Source: Pseudomonas sp. RSB 5.4
GTDB taxonomy: Bacteria > Pseudomonadota > Gammaproteobacteria > Pseudomonadales > Pseudomonadaceae
Direction of reading: 5' to 3'
Assembly: GCF_037126175.1 (NCBI RefSeq)
Contig: NZ_CP146986.1
Span: forward strand, 2,508,501 to 2,572,500
DNA length: 64,000 bases
Part shown: one piece after another, positions 7,932 to 17,171 of the stretch
Position numbering within the stretch: position 1 is the stretch's first letter
Layout of the letters: each line of letters opens with the position of its first letter
The notes under the pieces: model-generated
Databases searched by the model: none
Seen by the model: only the letters and a program-made list of their open reading frames with translations
Told to the model about the DNA's origin: nothing
Made by a program: the position numbers and the translations under genes

Positions 7932-9062
7932 TTTCGCTGTGTCACAACTGTCCGCGTTGATGCCACTGACAATCCAGCGATAGAAGTAATCAGCAATCAC
8001 CTTCCCGCCCGTGGCCGGCTGCGGATGAATCCTGTCCGGCCCGATCATCGCCGCCGCATAGCGTTTGATGTCAGGGCCGAACGCGCATTGCAGATTGGCA
8101 AATCCCAACTGCTGCTCATGCGCCCACGGTTGCAAGACTTGCGCATACGCTGACATCGGATAGGCACTGGAACGCGTGGTGTCCTGACGCATGATCAGGT
8201 TGATGCTCGCCGCCGGTTGAATCTCGCGGATCATCGCCACCAAGCCCTGAACGTTGTGCAGGTACTGTTCGGGTTTGACCCCGAAGCCCTGATCGTTGCC
8301 GCCGAGCATGATCAGGTAAACGTCGGCGGGGATCTTCGACACGGCGGCTTTCCACTGCACCTGCCATTGCGGGTCCTGGTGATAGAAATCCGCCGATGCC
8401 GCGCCCGAGGCCGCCAGTTTCGAAACCCGCACGCCGTGCTGATCGTTGCTCAGCCACAGGCCAAACAAGGTCGGCGCGCCCTTCACCACTTCCAGTTTGA
8501 ATGACCAGTCTGCCGCCGAAGAGAGACCTGCGAGCGGTACTTCCTGTACGCCTGCCCCTTCAAGTTTCAAGGGCTGCCAGTCTTGCGCGGGCGTCCAACG
8601 GTAACGCAGCTCACTGGGCTCGCCGTTGCCCAGGTAGAGCAGTTTCGCCTGGTTGACTTTGGTGTCGATGGCGGGTGTCGGACTGGCATCGATTTTCAGC
8701 CAGGCACCGGGTTTGCCGGTCACCGTGCGACTGTCGGGGCTGGCCTGGCCGAGGCCGGACACTTGCCAGCCACCACCGAAGTATTTTTCGCTGCTGCGGG
8801 TGTATTTGAAATGCGTGCCACCGAGCGCCGCGCCATGGTTGAAACCGACATAACCGGGGCCGGCAAAACCGACCTCGCCGGCCACGCGCTGCACCAGTTT
8901 GTTCAGATAAAAATTCTGCCCGGCGCTGTAGCTGTCGCCGATCACCGAGACCGACAACACCTTCCCGTTCTTGCCTTCGCGCCACTGCGCAAAGCGCTCG
9001 CGGGCATCGCCCACTTCCACCACCGACGCCGCGACGGGCTGAGCGTCATCTACTGCCAACAT
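7923..9062 (-). CDS. SGNH/GDSL-family hydrolase, probable polysaccharide esterase
   Basis: This 379-residue protein has all SGNH blocks: VIGDSYSAG with nucleophile Ser44, Gly in the block II region, GGND at 254-257 and DRIHP with Asp343/His346. About 150 residues between blocks II and III (near 95-245) look beta-rich and may form an accessory domain. Such enzymes remove or transfer O-acetyl groups. Its place after an acyltransferase-3 gene suggests the pair adjusts acylation of the polymer. No signal peptide is visible: an in-frame TAA lies one codon before the ATG, and AAGGA sits 8 bases upstream, so the start seems real. Its stop codon lies inside the 7846-7931 repeat. Confidence 0.8.
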   Translation of the reverse strand: MLAVDDAQPVAASVVEVGDARERFAQWREGKNGKVLSVSVIGDSYSAGQNFYLNKLVQRVAGEVGFAGPGYVGFNHGAALGGTHFKYTRSSEKYFGGGWQVSGLGQASPDSRTVTGKPGAWLKIDASPTPAIDTKVNQAKLLYLGNGEPSELRYRWTPAQDWQPLKLEGAGVQEVPLAGLSSAADWSFKLEVVKGAPTLFGLWLSNDQHGVRVSKLAASGAASADFYHQDPQWQVQWKAAVSKIPADVYLIMLGGNDQGFGVKPEQYLHNVQGLVAMIREIQPAASINLIMRQDTTRSSAYPMSAYAQVLQPWAHEQQLGFANLQCAFGPDIKRYAAAMIGPDRIHPQPATGGKVIADYFYRWIVSGINADSCDTAKPL

Positions 9063-9115
9063 GCGTTATTTCCTTCAGTCTGGAATGAGGGGACTGGAGT
9101 ACGACCCAGATCCAT

Positions 9116-9204
9116 TGTAGGAGTGAGCCTGCTCGCGATGGCGTTGATTCAGACGGTGCAACTCTGATTGACATACCGCTATCGCGAGCAGGCTCACTCC
9201 TACA
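9116..9204. repeat. Inverted REP pair (TGTAGGAGTGAGCCTGCTCGCGAT type)
   Basis: Two copies in opposite orientation at 9116-9139 and 9181-9204 with 41 bases between them, forming a long hairpin. It lies between the acyltransferase and SGNH genes. Confidence 0.9.
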
Positions 9205-9248
9205 GGAATTGCGGTCATCTGCTGAATCTGTGCCCAGCACCGAAACCC

Positions 9249-9273
9249 GTGGGAGCGGGCTTGCTCGCGAAGC
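9249..9273 (+). repeat. Single REP element (GTGGGAGCGGGCTTGCTCGC type)
   Basis: One unpaired copy of the REP used at 20082, 24447, 28175 and 62395. It ends 3 bases from the stop codon of the acyltransferase gene. Confidence 0.85.
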
Positions 9274-9276
9274 TTT

Positions 9277-10320
9277 TCAGCTATTGGCCGGTACCACCGG
9301 AACAATGTTCGCCACCGGCTTCTTCTTCGCCGCACGCTCCCCGAGAAACAGCACCGAAGTGACATTGAAGCGGCTGAAAATCATCGACAACACCACCGGC
9401 CCCAACAAGCCGAACAGCACGCCGCTGAGCACCAGAATGCTTTCGTCCTTTATCCCCAGCCGCCCCATGACAAACCGTGAAGTCGCGGCGAACAGCACGT
9501 GGAACAGGAAGATCGCGTAAGAGTAGCCGCCCAGCCAGGTCAGCCACTTCGAGCGCATGTCACTCGACAGCAAGGCGATGCACGACACGCAGCCCACGGT
9601 CAGACCGATCAGGCTGCGGCGGTCGACAATCAACTCGCGATCAATCGCCGCCACGTACAGCAGCGTCAGCGAGATCAACACAAACACCAGCGGCCCGATC
9701 ACCTTGAAGCGCTGCTTCAGCGCCTCGACATTTTCCTGGCCGATCATCCCCGCCACAAAAAACGGCAGCAGGTAAATCGCACCATTGATGCCGAACGCAT
9801 CAAGCTTGAACGGCGGCAGCAGAAACACCGCCGCAGCGAACCCGAACAGCAGGTACAAGCGCGTCATCGAGCGCAGCAGCCCGCGCCACTCGAGCAGCCC
9901 GACGAACATGAAAATGATGAACACCGCCTGCAGGAACCAGAAGTGATTGACCGGCACCCAGAACGACAACAACGCATCGATCACACCCACGTCCTTGTTC
10001 ACCCCCGGCCCCACCGCCTGCAACACCGAGAACGGCACGCCGACGCAAAACAGCGGCACGATCAGCCGCCGCACTTTGCCGCTGAAGAATGCGGAAAAGT
10101 CATTGCCGCGAATTTTGTAGATCGAATAGATGTAGCCGGAAATGAAGGTGAACAGCGGCATGCGCACGTACACCATCGAGTCGGCGATCACCCGGAACGG
10201 CGAGCCGATATCGATCTTCAGGCCCCCGCCCAACGGGCCGATGACGTGATAAAGCACCAGCAGCAGGCACGCCAGGCCACGCAGGGTTTCGATCTCCAGC
10301 GATTTTTTCTTGCTCGACAT
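9277..10320 (-). CDS. Acyltransferase-3 family membrane protein (OafA/WecH-like)
   Basis: This 347-residue polytopic membrane protein starts SLEIETLRGLACLLLVLYH, the acyltransferase-3 signature with Arg14 and the catalytic-type His25. About ten hydrophobic segments follow. Family members move acetyl or succinyl groups onto sugars, usually at the periplasmic face. Here it probably O-acylates the exopolysaccharide repeat unit. I prefer ATG 10320 (GAGG 10 bases upstream) to the GTG three codons earlier. It follows the wzy-like gene by 12 bases and precedes the SGNH esterase. The C-terminus (AAKKKPVANIVPVVPANS) is a basic cytoplasmic tail. Confidence 0.88.
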   Translation of the reverse strand: MSSKKKSLEIETLRGLACLLLVLYHVIGPLGGGLKIDIGSPFRVIADSMVYVRMPLFTFISGYIYSIYKIRGNDFSAFFSGKVRRLIVPLFCVGVPFSVLQAVGPGVNKDVGVIDALLSFWVPVNHFWFLQAVFIIFMFVGLLEWRGLLRSMTRLYLLFGFAAAVFLLPPFKLDAFGINGAIYLLPFFVAGMIGQENVEALKQRFKVIGPLVFVLISLTLLYVAAIDRELIVDRRSLIGLTVGCVSCIALLSSDMRSKWLTWLGGYSYAIFLFHVLFAATSRFVMGRLGIKDESILVLSGVLFGLLGPVVLSMIFSRFNVTSVLFLGERAAKKKPVANIVPVVPANS

Positions 10321-10332
10321 ACAGCACACGCC

Positions 10333-11436
10333 TCAATTCAGAACTCTTGATTCAACCCGCACCGGTTTGTTGGCGCGCAACATCAAACCCAGGCCGACAA
10401 ACAACACCGGCACCACCATGGAAAAGTGCCGGGCGAAGGAACCGAAGTCCGGCTCGAACAAACCCTGCACCAGCAGGAAAGCCAGCGGAATCGCGATCAG
10501 TTCCTTGGGTTTGGTCTCGATCGGCGCGCCTTTGTAATCGGTGGAAGTGATGACTTTGAACAGCAGCAGCGCGGTCATGATCATCAACGCGACGAAGATC
10601 ACCTGGCCCGGCCCGGACAACAGAATCAGCTCCACCGGGAACGACAGGCGGAAAAAAATGATCATCGAGTCCAACGCCTGCGAGACAAAATCACTACCGC
10701 TGAGCCACGAGACGATCAGCGATTTCGAACCCTCCTCCCCCGCCGTACGCAACTCGTTGTTGCTGGCGCGAATCGACGACACCGGAAACCCCAGCGCCAG
10801 CTGAATCGCCATGGCCACTGCCAGATAAAACAGGAACAACATCAGGAAGAAAGTGAAGCGCGACACGTACTTCTTCATCACGCAGACGCCGACCCATGAC
10901 AGCGAAAACAGAATCCAGTAAGGCCGGATCAGCACGCCGTAAATCACCGCCGACAGAAAAAATCCGCCGCGGTATTTGCGCGTCAGCGAGCTGAACAAGA
11001 TGCTCAGCACCGCCACCGAAACGATGATTTCCTTGGTCAGGTTTTCCAGAAAGAACGAGCGCACAATCCCCCATAGACACAGGGTGCCGAAGATCGCCAG
11101 CGGCATGCGGCGGAACACCACCACCGGAATCGCCGTGAGGAAGAAATTGCAGAACATCCCGTAGGCCCAGGCGTTGGTCAGGTTGATCCCGGTGGGCCGC
11201 AGCAGGAACGCCGAACACTCGTAGGAGGAGCGATCCGGCGAGAACGGGTTCCAGAAATTGCAGTTGTCGGCGCGCGCATAGGAAGACCACAAAGTCATCG
11301 CATCCGGGCCTGGAGCGCGGGGGATCAGCAGCGGCATCGCCACCGACAGAAACAGCCCGGTGAACAGAATCAGGAACGACAGCGAGGAATCGAGTTTGCG
11401 TCCGCGAAACTCGATGCACGGCAACTTCAACCCCAT
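10333..11436 (-). CDS. Polytopic membrane protein, probable Wzy-type polysaccharide polymerase
   Basis: This 367-residue integral membrane protein has about ten hydrophobic helices. A soluble stretch after the first helix (RAPGPDAMTLWSSYARAD) is followed by a Cys-containing loop (NCNFWNPFSPDRSSYEC). Topology and position between flippase and acyltransferase genes fit a Wzy polymerase, which joins repeat units at the periplasmic face; Wzy proteins have little sequence conservation, so this is by context. The ATG at 11436 overlaps the flippase stop by 10 bases, and a longer frame to 11520 is not needed. A membrane glycosyltransferase or another EPS membrane protein is possible. Confidence 0.6.
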   Translation of the reverse strand: MGLKLPCIEFRGRKLDSSLSFLILFTGLFLSVAMPLLIPRAPGPDAMTLWSSYARADNCNFWNPFSPDRSSYECSAFLLRPTGINLTNAWAYGMFCNFFLTAIPVVVFRRMPLAIFGTLCLWGIVRSFFLENLTKEIIVSVAVLSILFSSLTRKYRGGFFLSAVIYGVLIRPYWILFSLSWVGVCVMKKYVSRFTFFLMLFLFYLAVAMAIQLALGFPVSSIRASNNELRTAGEEGSKSLIVSWLSGSDFVSQALDSMIIFFRLSFPVELILLSGPGQVIFVALMIMTALLLFKVITSTDYKGAPIETKPKELIAIPLAFLLVQGLFEPDFGSFARHFSMVVPVLFVGLGLMLRANKPVRVESRVLN

Positions 11437-12656
11437 GCCAACGCCCCTTTTGCACTGGTCGCACGGGTCAACACGGCAATCACCCCGAGCTGGACGATGA
11501 TCGCGAAGACATTGCCCCACGCCGCGCCATAAATCGAATAGTGCTTGATCAGCAGGTAGCTGACCGGCACCGACACCAGCAGGCAGATCGCCGCACTGGC
11601 GAATGACACTCGACTGTTTTTCGAGGCAATCAGACCGCCCCAGACGATGTCGCCAATGGCCCGCAGGGCAAAGGAAAAGATCAGCACACCGAGAATCGCG
11701 TTATCCGGACGCGGCACGCTGGTGGCGACGTAATCGAGCACCACGTTGAAGAACAAGTAGATCAGCACCGCCACCGCCGCCGACACCAGCAGCGAGCGCA
11801 TCACCCACTTGTTGACGAACAAATGCCTGACCGTGAACGCCTGCTGATCCGCCTGAAACCGCTTGGCCAGCACCGGAATACCGACCACCGCCACCACCGC
11901 GTAGGACAGCGCTTGCAAAGTGTTCGCCGCCGACCACGCGTACACGTATTTACCGAGATTGGCATACGGTTCGAGATCGGCAATCAGAAACCGCTCGGCG
12001 TACTGACTGAGCGCGATCAACCCCGTACCGAAGTAGAACGGCAACCCGGCCTTCCACACGGTCGCCGTGGTCAGCGCCGCGCTGACCCGGCCCTTGTGCA
12101 CGCTCACCACAATCAGGTAACCGGCGATGATCACCAGCACGTTGGCGGCCACCCACAGCCACAGCACACTAGCGATGCCGGACACCCAGTCGAGCATCAT
12201 CCCGCCCACCGCCAGCAGCGCCCAGAGGCCAGTCTTGATGAAAAACAGCAGTGCGCCCGCCGTGGCTTTCTGCGCGGAAAACACGAACGAATTGATTTCG
12301 AACGACAGATGTTCAGTGAGCAGCACCAGCGTCACGCAAAGAATCAACGCGGTGCCCGCCTCGACCTGCTGGAACAGCGAGTAAATCCCCACCGTCACCA
12401 GCGACAGCAGCAGCCCCACCGCCAGATACAGCAGCAGGACTTTGTCGACCACCCGCCGCGAACTGCCGCCGACGCTGATCAGCCGATTGATCTCGGAACT
12501 GAACCCGACACTGTAGAACTTCGAAGCGATCAACGAAGCCGCGACCACCACCCCGTAAAACCCCAACGCTTCGTAGCCCAGGTAATGGGTGATGGCCAAC
12601 ACCAGAAAGAACTTCGCGCCTAACGCTCCGCCGCGCAGCAGCAGGCGAAATATCAT
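11427..12656 (-). CDS. Wzx-like polysaccharide flippase (MOP superfamily)
   Basis: This 409-residue membrane protein has around twelve hydrophobic segments arranged as in the polysaccharide-transport (PST/Wzx) family. The N-terminus MIFRLLLRGGALGAKFFLVL and a Phe/Ser loop (SVGFSSEINRL) are typical. It should move lipid-linked repeat units across the inner membrane to the polymerase. The start overlaps the pyruvyltransferase stop by 4 bases (ATGA) and the end overlaps the polymerase start by 10 bases, so the genes are tightly coupled. No symbol is given because Wzx assignments depend on the repeat unit. Confidence 0.82.
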   Translation of the reverse strand: MIFRLLLRGGALGAKFFLVLAITHYLGYEALGFYGVVVAASLIASKFYSVGFSSEINRLISVGGSSRRVVDKVLLLYLAVGLLLSLVTVGIYSLFQQVEAGTALILCVTLVLLTEHLSFEINSFVFSAQKATAGALLFFIKTGLWALLAVGGMMLDWVSGIASVLWLWVAANVLVIIAGYLIVVSVHKGRVSAALTTATVWKAGLPFYFGTGLIALSQYAERFLIADLEPYANLGKYVYAWSAANTLQALSYAVVAVVGIPVLAKRFQADQQAFTVRHLFVNKWVMRSLLVSAAVAVLIYLFFNVVLDYVATSVPRPDNAILGVLIFSFALRAIGDIVWGGLIASKNSRVSFASAAICLLVSVPVSYLLIKHYSIYGAAWGNVFAIIVQLGVIAVLTRATSAKGALAWG

Positions 12657-13765
12657 CGAACGATCCCTTTGATGATCTCGTCCATGGCCACGGTTTTTGC
12701 CTCGATCTCGCGGCAGGTGTCGGTCAGGCGTTTACCAAAGTTCGACAGCGCGTTCGGCGCGTAAACGGTGTCGATGATCTGCTCGACATCGATGTCGCCA
12801 CCGTTGATCACCCAGTCTTCCACGCCCATGTCCTGATAGGCGCCAAAGCCTTTGCGCTCATAGCTGATGTGGTACGCCGGAACACCGGACAGCAGCGATT
12901 CGATGGCGCCGTGCAAACGCACCGAGATCACCAGGTCCGGCTGATATTTGGCAATCGTCGCCTTCAACGACAGCAGGTCTTCGGTGATGCCCAGTTCGCG
13001 ATAGAACGCACCGTCATCGTTGCCGCGAACGGCGCTCTGCACGGCGCAGACCACTTTGCTTTTGTTCTTTAGGCGCTGCAGCAGCAACTTCAGGTTGGCG
13101 ACGTAGGCGATCTTCTTGTCCTTGCTCCACTCCGGCGGCTTGCGCAGCACCACGCACACGGTGGCCGGCGACGCGGCGCAGCGGGTGAACTTGGGTTGCT
13201 GAAGAATCTTGCTGGCCAACGACTGCACCGCCAGATCCGGCGCGCGGTAGACGTTTTCGCAGGCATCGAACATCGCCGAGGAACGGTTATCGCGCACGAA
13301 CACCGCATCGGCACTGGCGTAGTGCTCGACGATCTTGCGGCTCTCGCCATGGAACGGCCCGATGCTTTGCGGCAGGTACACCGACGGCACCCTGCTGAGA
13401 ATTGCCGTTTCCAGTTGCTTGGCGTGGCCCAGTTTCAGCTTGATGTGTTCGAAGGCACTTTTCGAGCGCATGTAACCGCCACCGACGCCAACGATCAGAT
13501 CAGTCTTGCGCAACAGATCCGCCAGCCCGGCATACGACTGATTGAGGAACACCGCCTGCTTGACCCGCCCCAGCCCCTTGGCCGCCATCACCGGTGCGTC
13601 GAAACGCGGGTGCGGCAAGTAGGCGAAAGACTGCGGATCGGACGCCACGACATTGATCGCGGTGTCTTCACCAAAGTTGCGCTGCACCAACGCGATGGCC
13701 AGATCGACGAGCAGGCCGTCACCGGAGTTGGACGCACTGTAGCCATGCAAAATCGTTACGTTCAT
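12653..13765 (-). CDS. Polysaccharide pyruvyl transferase family protein
   Basis: This 370-residue protein matches the polysaccharide pyruvyltransferase family (WcaK/CsaB/EpsI type). It begins VTILHGYSASNSGDGLLVD, has the glycine-rich VGVGGGYMRSKSAF near 92-105, and carries RLHGAIESLLSGVPAYHISYE near 285-305. Such enzymes add a pyruvate ketal from phosphoenolpyruvate to a sugar, giving the polymer negative charge. The bi-lobed GT-B-like fold is consistent with the two glycine-rich halves. It lies 15 bases after the glycosyltransferase gene and overlaps the flippase by 4 bases. Activity cannot be proven from sequence; some family members are not pyruvylating. Confidence 0.85.
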   Translation of the reverse strand: MNVTILHGYSASNSGDGLLVDLAIALVQRNFGEDTAINVVASDPQSFAYLPHPRFDAPVMAAKGLGRVKQAVFLNQSYAGLADLLRKTDLIVGVGGGYMRSKSAFEHIKLKLGHAKQLETAILSRVPSVYLPQSIGPFHGESRKIVEHYASADAVFVRDNRSSAMFDACENVYRAPDLAVQSLASKILQQPKFTRCAASPATVCVVLRKPPEWSKDKKIAYVANLKLLLQRLKNKSKVVCAVQSAVRGNDDGAFYRELGITEDLLSLKATIAKYQPDLVISVRLHGAIESLLSGVPAYHISYERKGFGAYQDMGVEDWVINGGDIDVEQIIDTVYAPNALSNFGKRLTDTCREIEAKTVAMDEIIKGIVR

Positions 13766-13780
13766 AAGCTTGAGTTCTAC

Positions 13781-14884
13781 TTAATAAGTGGGAGCGCAAT
13801 ACACGTCGTAGGTCTGGCGGATCATCAGCGCGGCGCTGAAACGCTCGCGCACGATGTTCCGACCCTCGCTGCCGAGGTCGAGCAACCGCGGCTTCTGGAT
13901 TCGCGCCAGCACATCGGCCAGCGCCTGGTGATCACCGGTAGGAAAGACGTAGCCGGATACTTCATGGGTGACCAGTTCGGGCAGCGACGTGCAGTTGCTG
14001 GCAATCACCGGCAAGCCCATGGCCATGCCTTCCAGCGGCACCATGGCGAAGCCTTCCCAGCGACTCGGGACGATCAGCGCGTCGGCCTGTTGATACAGCG
14101 CCTGCACCTCGGCCGGGGTGACCCACGGCAGGTACTCGACGGCGTCCATCTGCGGACACTCGACCATGTCTTCGTTGACCGCACTGCCGACCACCGTCAG
14201 CTTCAGATCGCTGCGCTGCACCTTGGCGAAGGCCTTGAGCAACACGTCGAAGCCTTTCTGGTAATCGAGACGACCGACGAACAGCAGATGAATCGGCGCG
14301 GGGCTCTCGGACTTTGGCGCCTCGTCGCGCTGATGAATGCCGTTGTAGATCAGCTTCATGCGCGAGCGCTGAATGCCGAACCGTGCGGCCTTGTCCATCT
14401 CGTAGCGGCTGACGCAGATGATCACGTCGGTCACCCGCTGCAGGACGCGCTCGATCCACGCGTAGAGCTTCTGCTTGGTCGGCGAGCTTTCCATCAGGAA
14501 CGAAAACGCGTGCGGGCAATAGACGATTTTCGGCTTGCGCCACGGCCGCAGAAGCACGCAGACCACGCGGCCGATCACCCCGGAAAAAGTGCTGTGCAAA
14601 TGCACCACATCGGGTTTTTCCTTGAGCATCACCCGGGTCAGTTGCCAGGCAAAACGCAGCAGCGAACGCACATCGCGCCCGCTGCGTTCGAACGTGCGAA
14701 TCTGCTGCTCATCGATACCGTGCAGCTCTTTTTTCTGGTCGAGCGGCACCAGATAGACCAGCTCGTAATTCGAGTCCTGGCCTTCGGGAGAGGCCGAGAT
14801 GGTGCGGATAACGGTGGCGACCCCACCTTTTATCGTTTCAGCCACGTGCAGTATTTTCTTCACAACCCACCCACTTCCTTGCAT
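13781..14884 (-). CDS. Family 4 glycosyltransferase
   Basis: This 367-residue GT-B fold retaining enzyme has an N-terminal GG motif (ETIKGGVATVI, 16-26), HLHSTF near 95-100, NGI at 181, VGRLDYQKG at 203-211 and the EX7E motif at Glu277/Glu285 (WEGFAMVPLEG). It transfers a sugar from a nucleotide donor to the lipid-linked repeat unit at the cytoplasmic face. Donor and linkage cannot be read from sequence. It is the only clear repeat-unit glycosyltransferase in the window. Start choice is uncertain: the ATG at 14884 has no ribosome site, and GTG at 14863 (residue 8, before KKILHVAE) is a good alternative. Confidence 0.9.
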   Translation of the reverse strand: MQGSGWVVKKILHVAETIKGGVATVIRTISASPEGQDSNYELVYLVPLDQKKELHGIDEQQIRTFERSGRDVRSLLRFAWQLTRVMLKEKPDVVHLHSTFSGVIGRVVCVLLRPWRKPKIVYCPHAFSFLMESSPTKQKLYAWIERVLQRVTDVIICVSRYEMDKAARFGIQRSRMKLIYNGIHQRDEAPKSESPAPIHLLFVGRLDYQKGFDVLLKAFAKVQRSDLKLTVVGSAVNEDMVECPQMDAVEYLPWVTPAEVQALYQQADALIVPSRWEGFAMVPLEGMAMGLPVIASNCTSLPELVTHEVSGYVFPTGDHQALADVLARIQKPRLLDLGSEGRNIVRERFSAALMIRQTYDVYCAPTY

Positions 14885-14904
14885 GTAAGGACAATCGCTG
14901 ACAC

Positions 14905-17133
14905 TCAGGATTTGTCGGACGCGTACTCGTAGTTGTAGTAACCGTAGTTGCCGTTGCCGTAGTAACTGGCGGCGCGCTTCTCGACGCCGTTGAACACCGC
15001 GCCCTTGAGCTCGATGCCGTTCTGCGCGAAGCGGCGAATGGTCATTTCGATCTCCTTGGCCGGGTTCACCGCAAACCGCGTGACGATCAGGCTGATACCG
15101 GCTTCACGCCCGACAATCGCCGCGTCCGTCACCGCCAGCAGTGGCGGTGTATCGATGATCACCACGTCGTAGCGCTGACTCAGCTCGGCGAGCAGATCGC
15201 GGAAGTTGGCGTGCATCAGCAGCTCGGAAGGATTCGGTGGAACCTGGCCGCGGCTGATGAAGTGCAGGTTGTCGATTTCCACCTTGTTGATCGCCTGCTC
15301 GATGCTGCAGCGCTTGACCAGCAGGTCCGACAGACCATTGGCGATCGGTACATTCAGCGTCTTGTGCAGGTGGCCCTTGCGCATATCAGCGTCGATCAAC
15401 AGCACGCGCTGACCGCTTTGCGCCATGACCGCTGCGAGGTTGGACGAGACGAAGGTCTTGCCGACCTGCGGGCTGGGACCGGAGATCATGATCCGGTTGT
15501 TGGTCGAATCCAGCGCGGCGAAATGCAGGCAGGTGCGCAGGCTGCGGATCGACTCGATGGACAGGTCGGTCGGGTTGCGCAGCGCCAGCAGATAGGCCGG
15601 TGTTTCGGCGGTGATTTTGGCCCGGTCCTTTTTCGTGTCCTCGTCGCGCTGCAAGGCGCTGTAGGGAATCGAGGCGTACACCGGCAGCCCGAGCTGTTCG
15701 ATGGCTTCCGGGCCTTCCAGACCTTTGCTCAGGGATTTGCGCAACAGCACCAGCGCCACACCGAGAAAGGCGCCGAGGAACGTCGCGATCAACACGATCA
15801 GGGCTTTTTTCGGTTTGACCGGACTGCTCAGGTCGACATCCGCCGGATCGATCAGGCGCACATTGCCCACCGCACCGGCGCGAACGATGTCCAGCTCCTG
15901 GGACTTGTTCAGCAACTGCGTGTAGATCTGCGAAGCGACTTCCACATCGCGGGTCAGGTTGAGCAGTTCCTGTTGCGTGGCCGGCAGATCACCGACCTTG
16001 CCTTCCAGCGATTTCTGCTGCTGGGTCAATTCGCCGATCTGCGACATCAGCGCGCGATACGCCGGATGCTGCTTGGTGAACTTGCGATCCATTTCCGCCT
16101 GTTGCATTTTCAGCTCGGAAATCCGCGTTTCCAGCGCCACGGATTGACCGAGCACCGATTGGGTTTCCAGGGAAATGTTCACGGTCTTGCCACGGGTCTG
16201 ATACGCGTTGAGCGCATCGCTGGCCTTGGCCAGATCACGCTTGACCTGCGGCAACTGGCTTTGCAGGAACGCCAGGCTTTGCGCCGCCTCCGCCGAAGTG
16301 CGGCGCACGTTCTGATCGACGTAGAGCGCGGCGATCTTGTTGAGGATCTTCACTGCCTCGGCGGCATCGGAACTGGCCAGCGCCAGGCGAATAATCCCCG
16401 ACTCCTTGCCTTGCTCGGAAATATCCAGCGCATCCTGGTAACCCTGGATGGTCACGATCCGTGGATAGCGCACCACTTCAAAGCGTGTGCCGGGGTTGGC
16501 TTGCAGGCGTTCGATCAAACCCTCGACGCCGTCCTGGGCGAAGGCTTCGCCCGCAACGCCCTCGACCAGCAGGTTGTCGTTGTCATCGAGCAACTGGAAG
16601 TGCTGTTGTTCGCCAGCCACCAGGGTGAGCTTCTTGCCCAACAGTTCTTTGGGCAGATTGAGCCGGGTAAACGCCAGACGCTCGCCGCCCCAGGCGTAGC
16701 TGTTGAGGCCAAAACGCGGCGGCGCCACGCTGAATTCGGTTTCGCCGCGATAACGCCGAGCGAGAAAACCACCGATGACCGGGAAGGTGTTGGGGGTGAC
16801 GTCGATGTCCAGGCGCAGGTCATCGACGGTTTTGCCGATCACCGCGCGGGACTTGATGATGCCGATTTCGGTCACCGACGGCGATTGCCCGCCGAGCATG
16901 CTGCTGAGGTCGGAAAAGCCGAGCATGTCGTTCTTTTTCGGTTCGACCTGAACCAGCGCGTTCGCCAGGTACACCGGCGTCGCCAATACCGCATAGGCAA
17001 CACCAGCGGCCATGAAGGCACCGGTGAATGCACCGATCAGCCATTTCTGGTCGATCAAACTGCCGAATATACCCAGAAGATCAATACTGTCTTGATCGTT
17101 ATCACGGTTGGCGATTACTGACGGTAACTGCAT
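14905..17133 (-). CDS. wzc: Wzc/Etk-type BY-kinase polysaccharide co-polymerase
   Basis: This 742-residue inner-membrane protein has a Wzz domain with TM1 at 32-52, a periplasmic coiled coil at about 280-420, GNVRLIDPA at 423-431 and TM2 at about 444-465. The cytoplasmic kinase has EX2RX2R (527-533), Walker A SGPSPQVGKT (551-560), Walker A' LLIDADMRKG (578-587) and Walker B VVIIDTPP (657-664). The tail carries seven tyrosines at 724-737, the autophosphorylation cluster. Such kinases cycle phosphorylation to control polymer length and export through Wza. The cognate phosphatase gene lies 38 bases upstream. In enterobacteria the pair etp-etk adjoins gfcABCDE; here it is 10 kb away on the same strand. 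Confidence 0.96.
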   Translation of the reverse strand: MQLPSVIANRDNDQDSIDLLGIFGSLIDQKWLIGAFTGAFMAAGVAYAVLATPVYLANALVQVEPKKNDMLGFSDLSSMLGGQSPSVTEIGIIKSRAVIGKTVDDLRLDIDVTPNTFPVIGGFLARRYRGETEFSVAPPRFGLNSYAWGGERLAFTRLNLPKELLGKKLTLVAGEQQHFQLLDDNDNLLVEGVAGEAFAQDGVEGLIERLQANPGTRFEVVRYPRIVTIQGYQDALDISEQGKESGIIRLALASSDAAEAVKILNKIAALYVDQNVRRTSAEAAQSLAFLQSQLPQVKRDLAKASDALNAYQTRGKTVNISLETQSVLGQSVALETRISELKMQQAEMDRKFTKQHPAYRALMSQIGELTQQQKSLEGKVGDLPATQQELLNLTRDVEVASQIYTQLLNKSQELDIVRAGAVGNVRLIDPADVDLSSPVKPKKALIVLIATFLGAFLGVALVLLRKSLSKGLEGPEAIEQLGLPVYASIPYSALQRDEDTKKDRAKITAETPAYLLALRNPTDLSIESIRSLRTCLHFAALDSTNNRIMISGPSPQVGKTFVSSNLAAVMAQSGQRVLLIDADMRKGHLHKTLNVPIANGLSDLLVKRCSIEQAINKVEIDNLHFISRGQVPPNPSELLMHANFRDLLAELSQRYDVVIIDTPPLLAVTDAAIVGREAGISLIVTRFAVNPAKEIEMTIRRFAQNGIELKGAVFNGVEKRAASYYGNGNYGYYNYEYASDKS

Positions 17134-17171
17134 AAGTCTTTCTTACCATTCACTGATCTGAAGAATATTCA

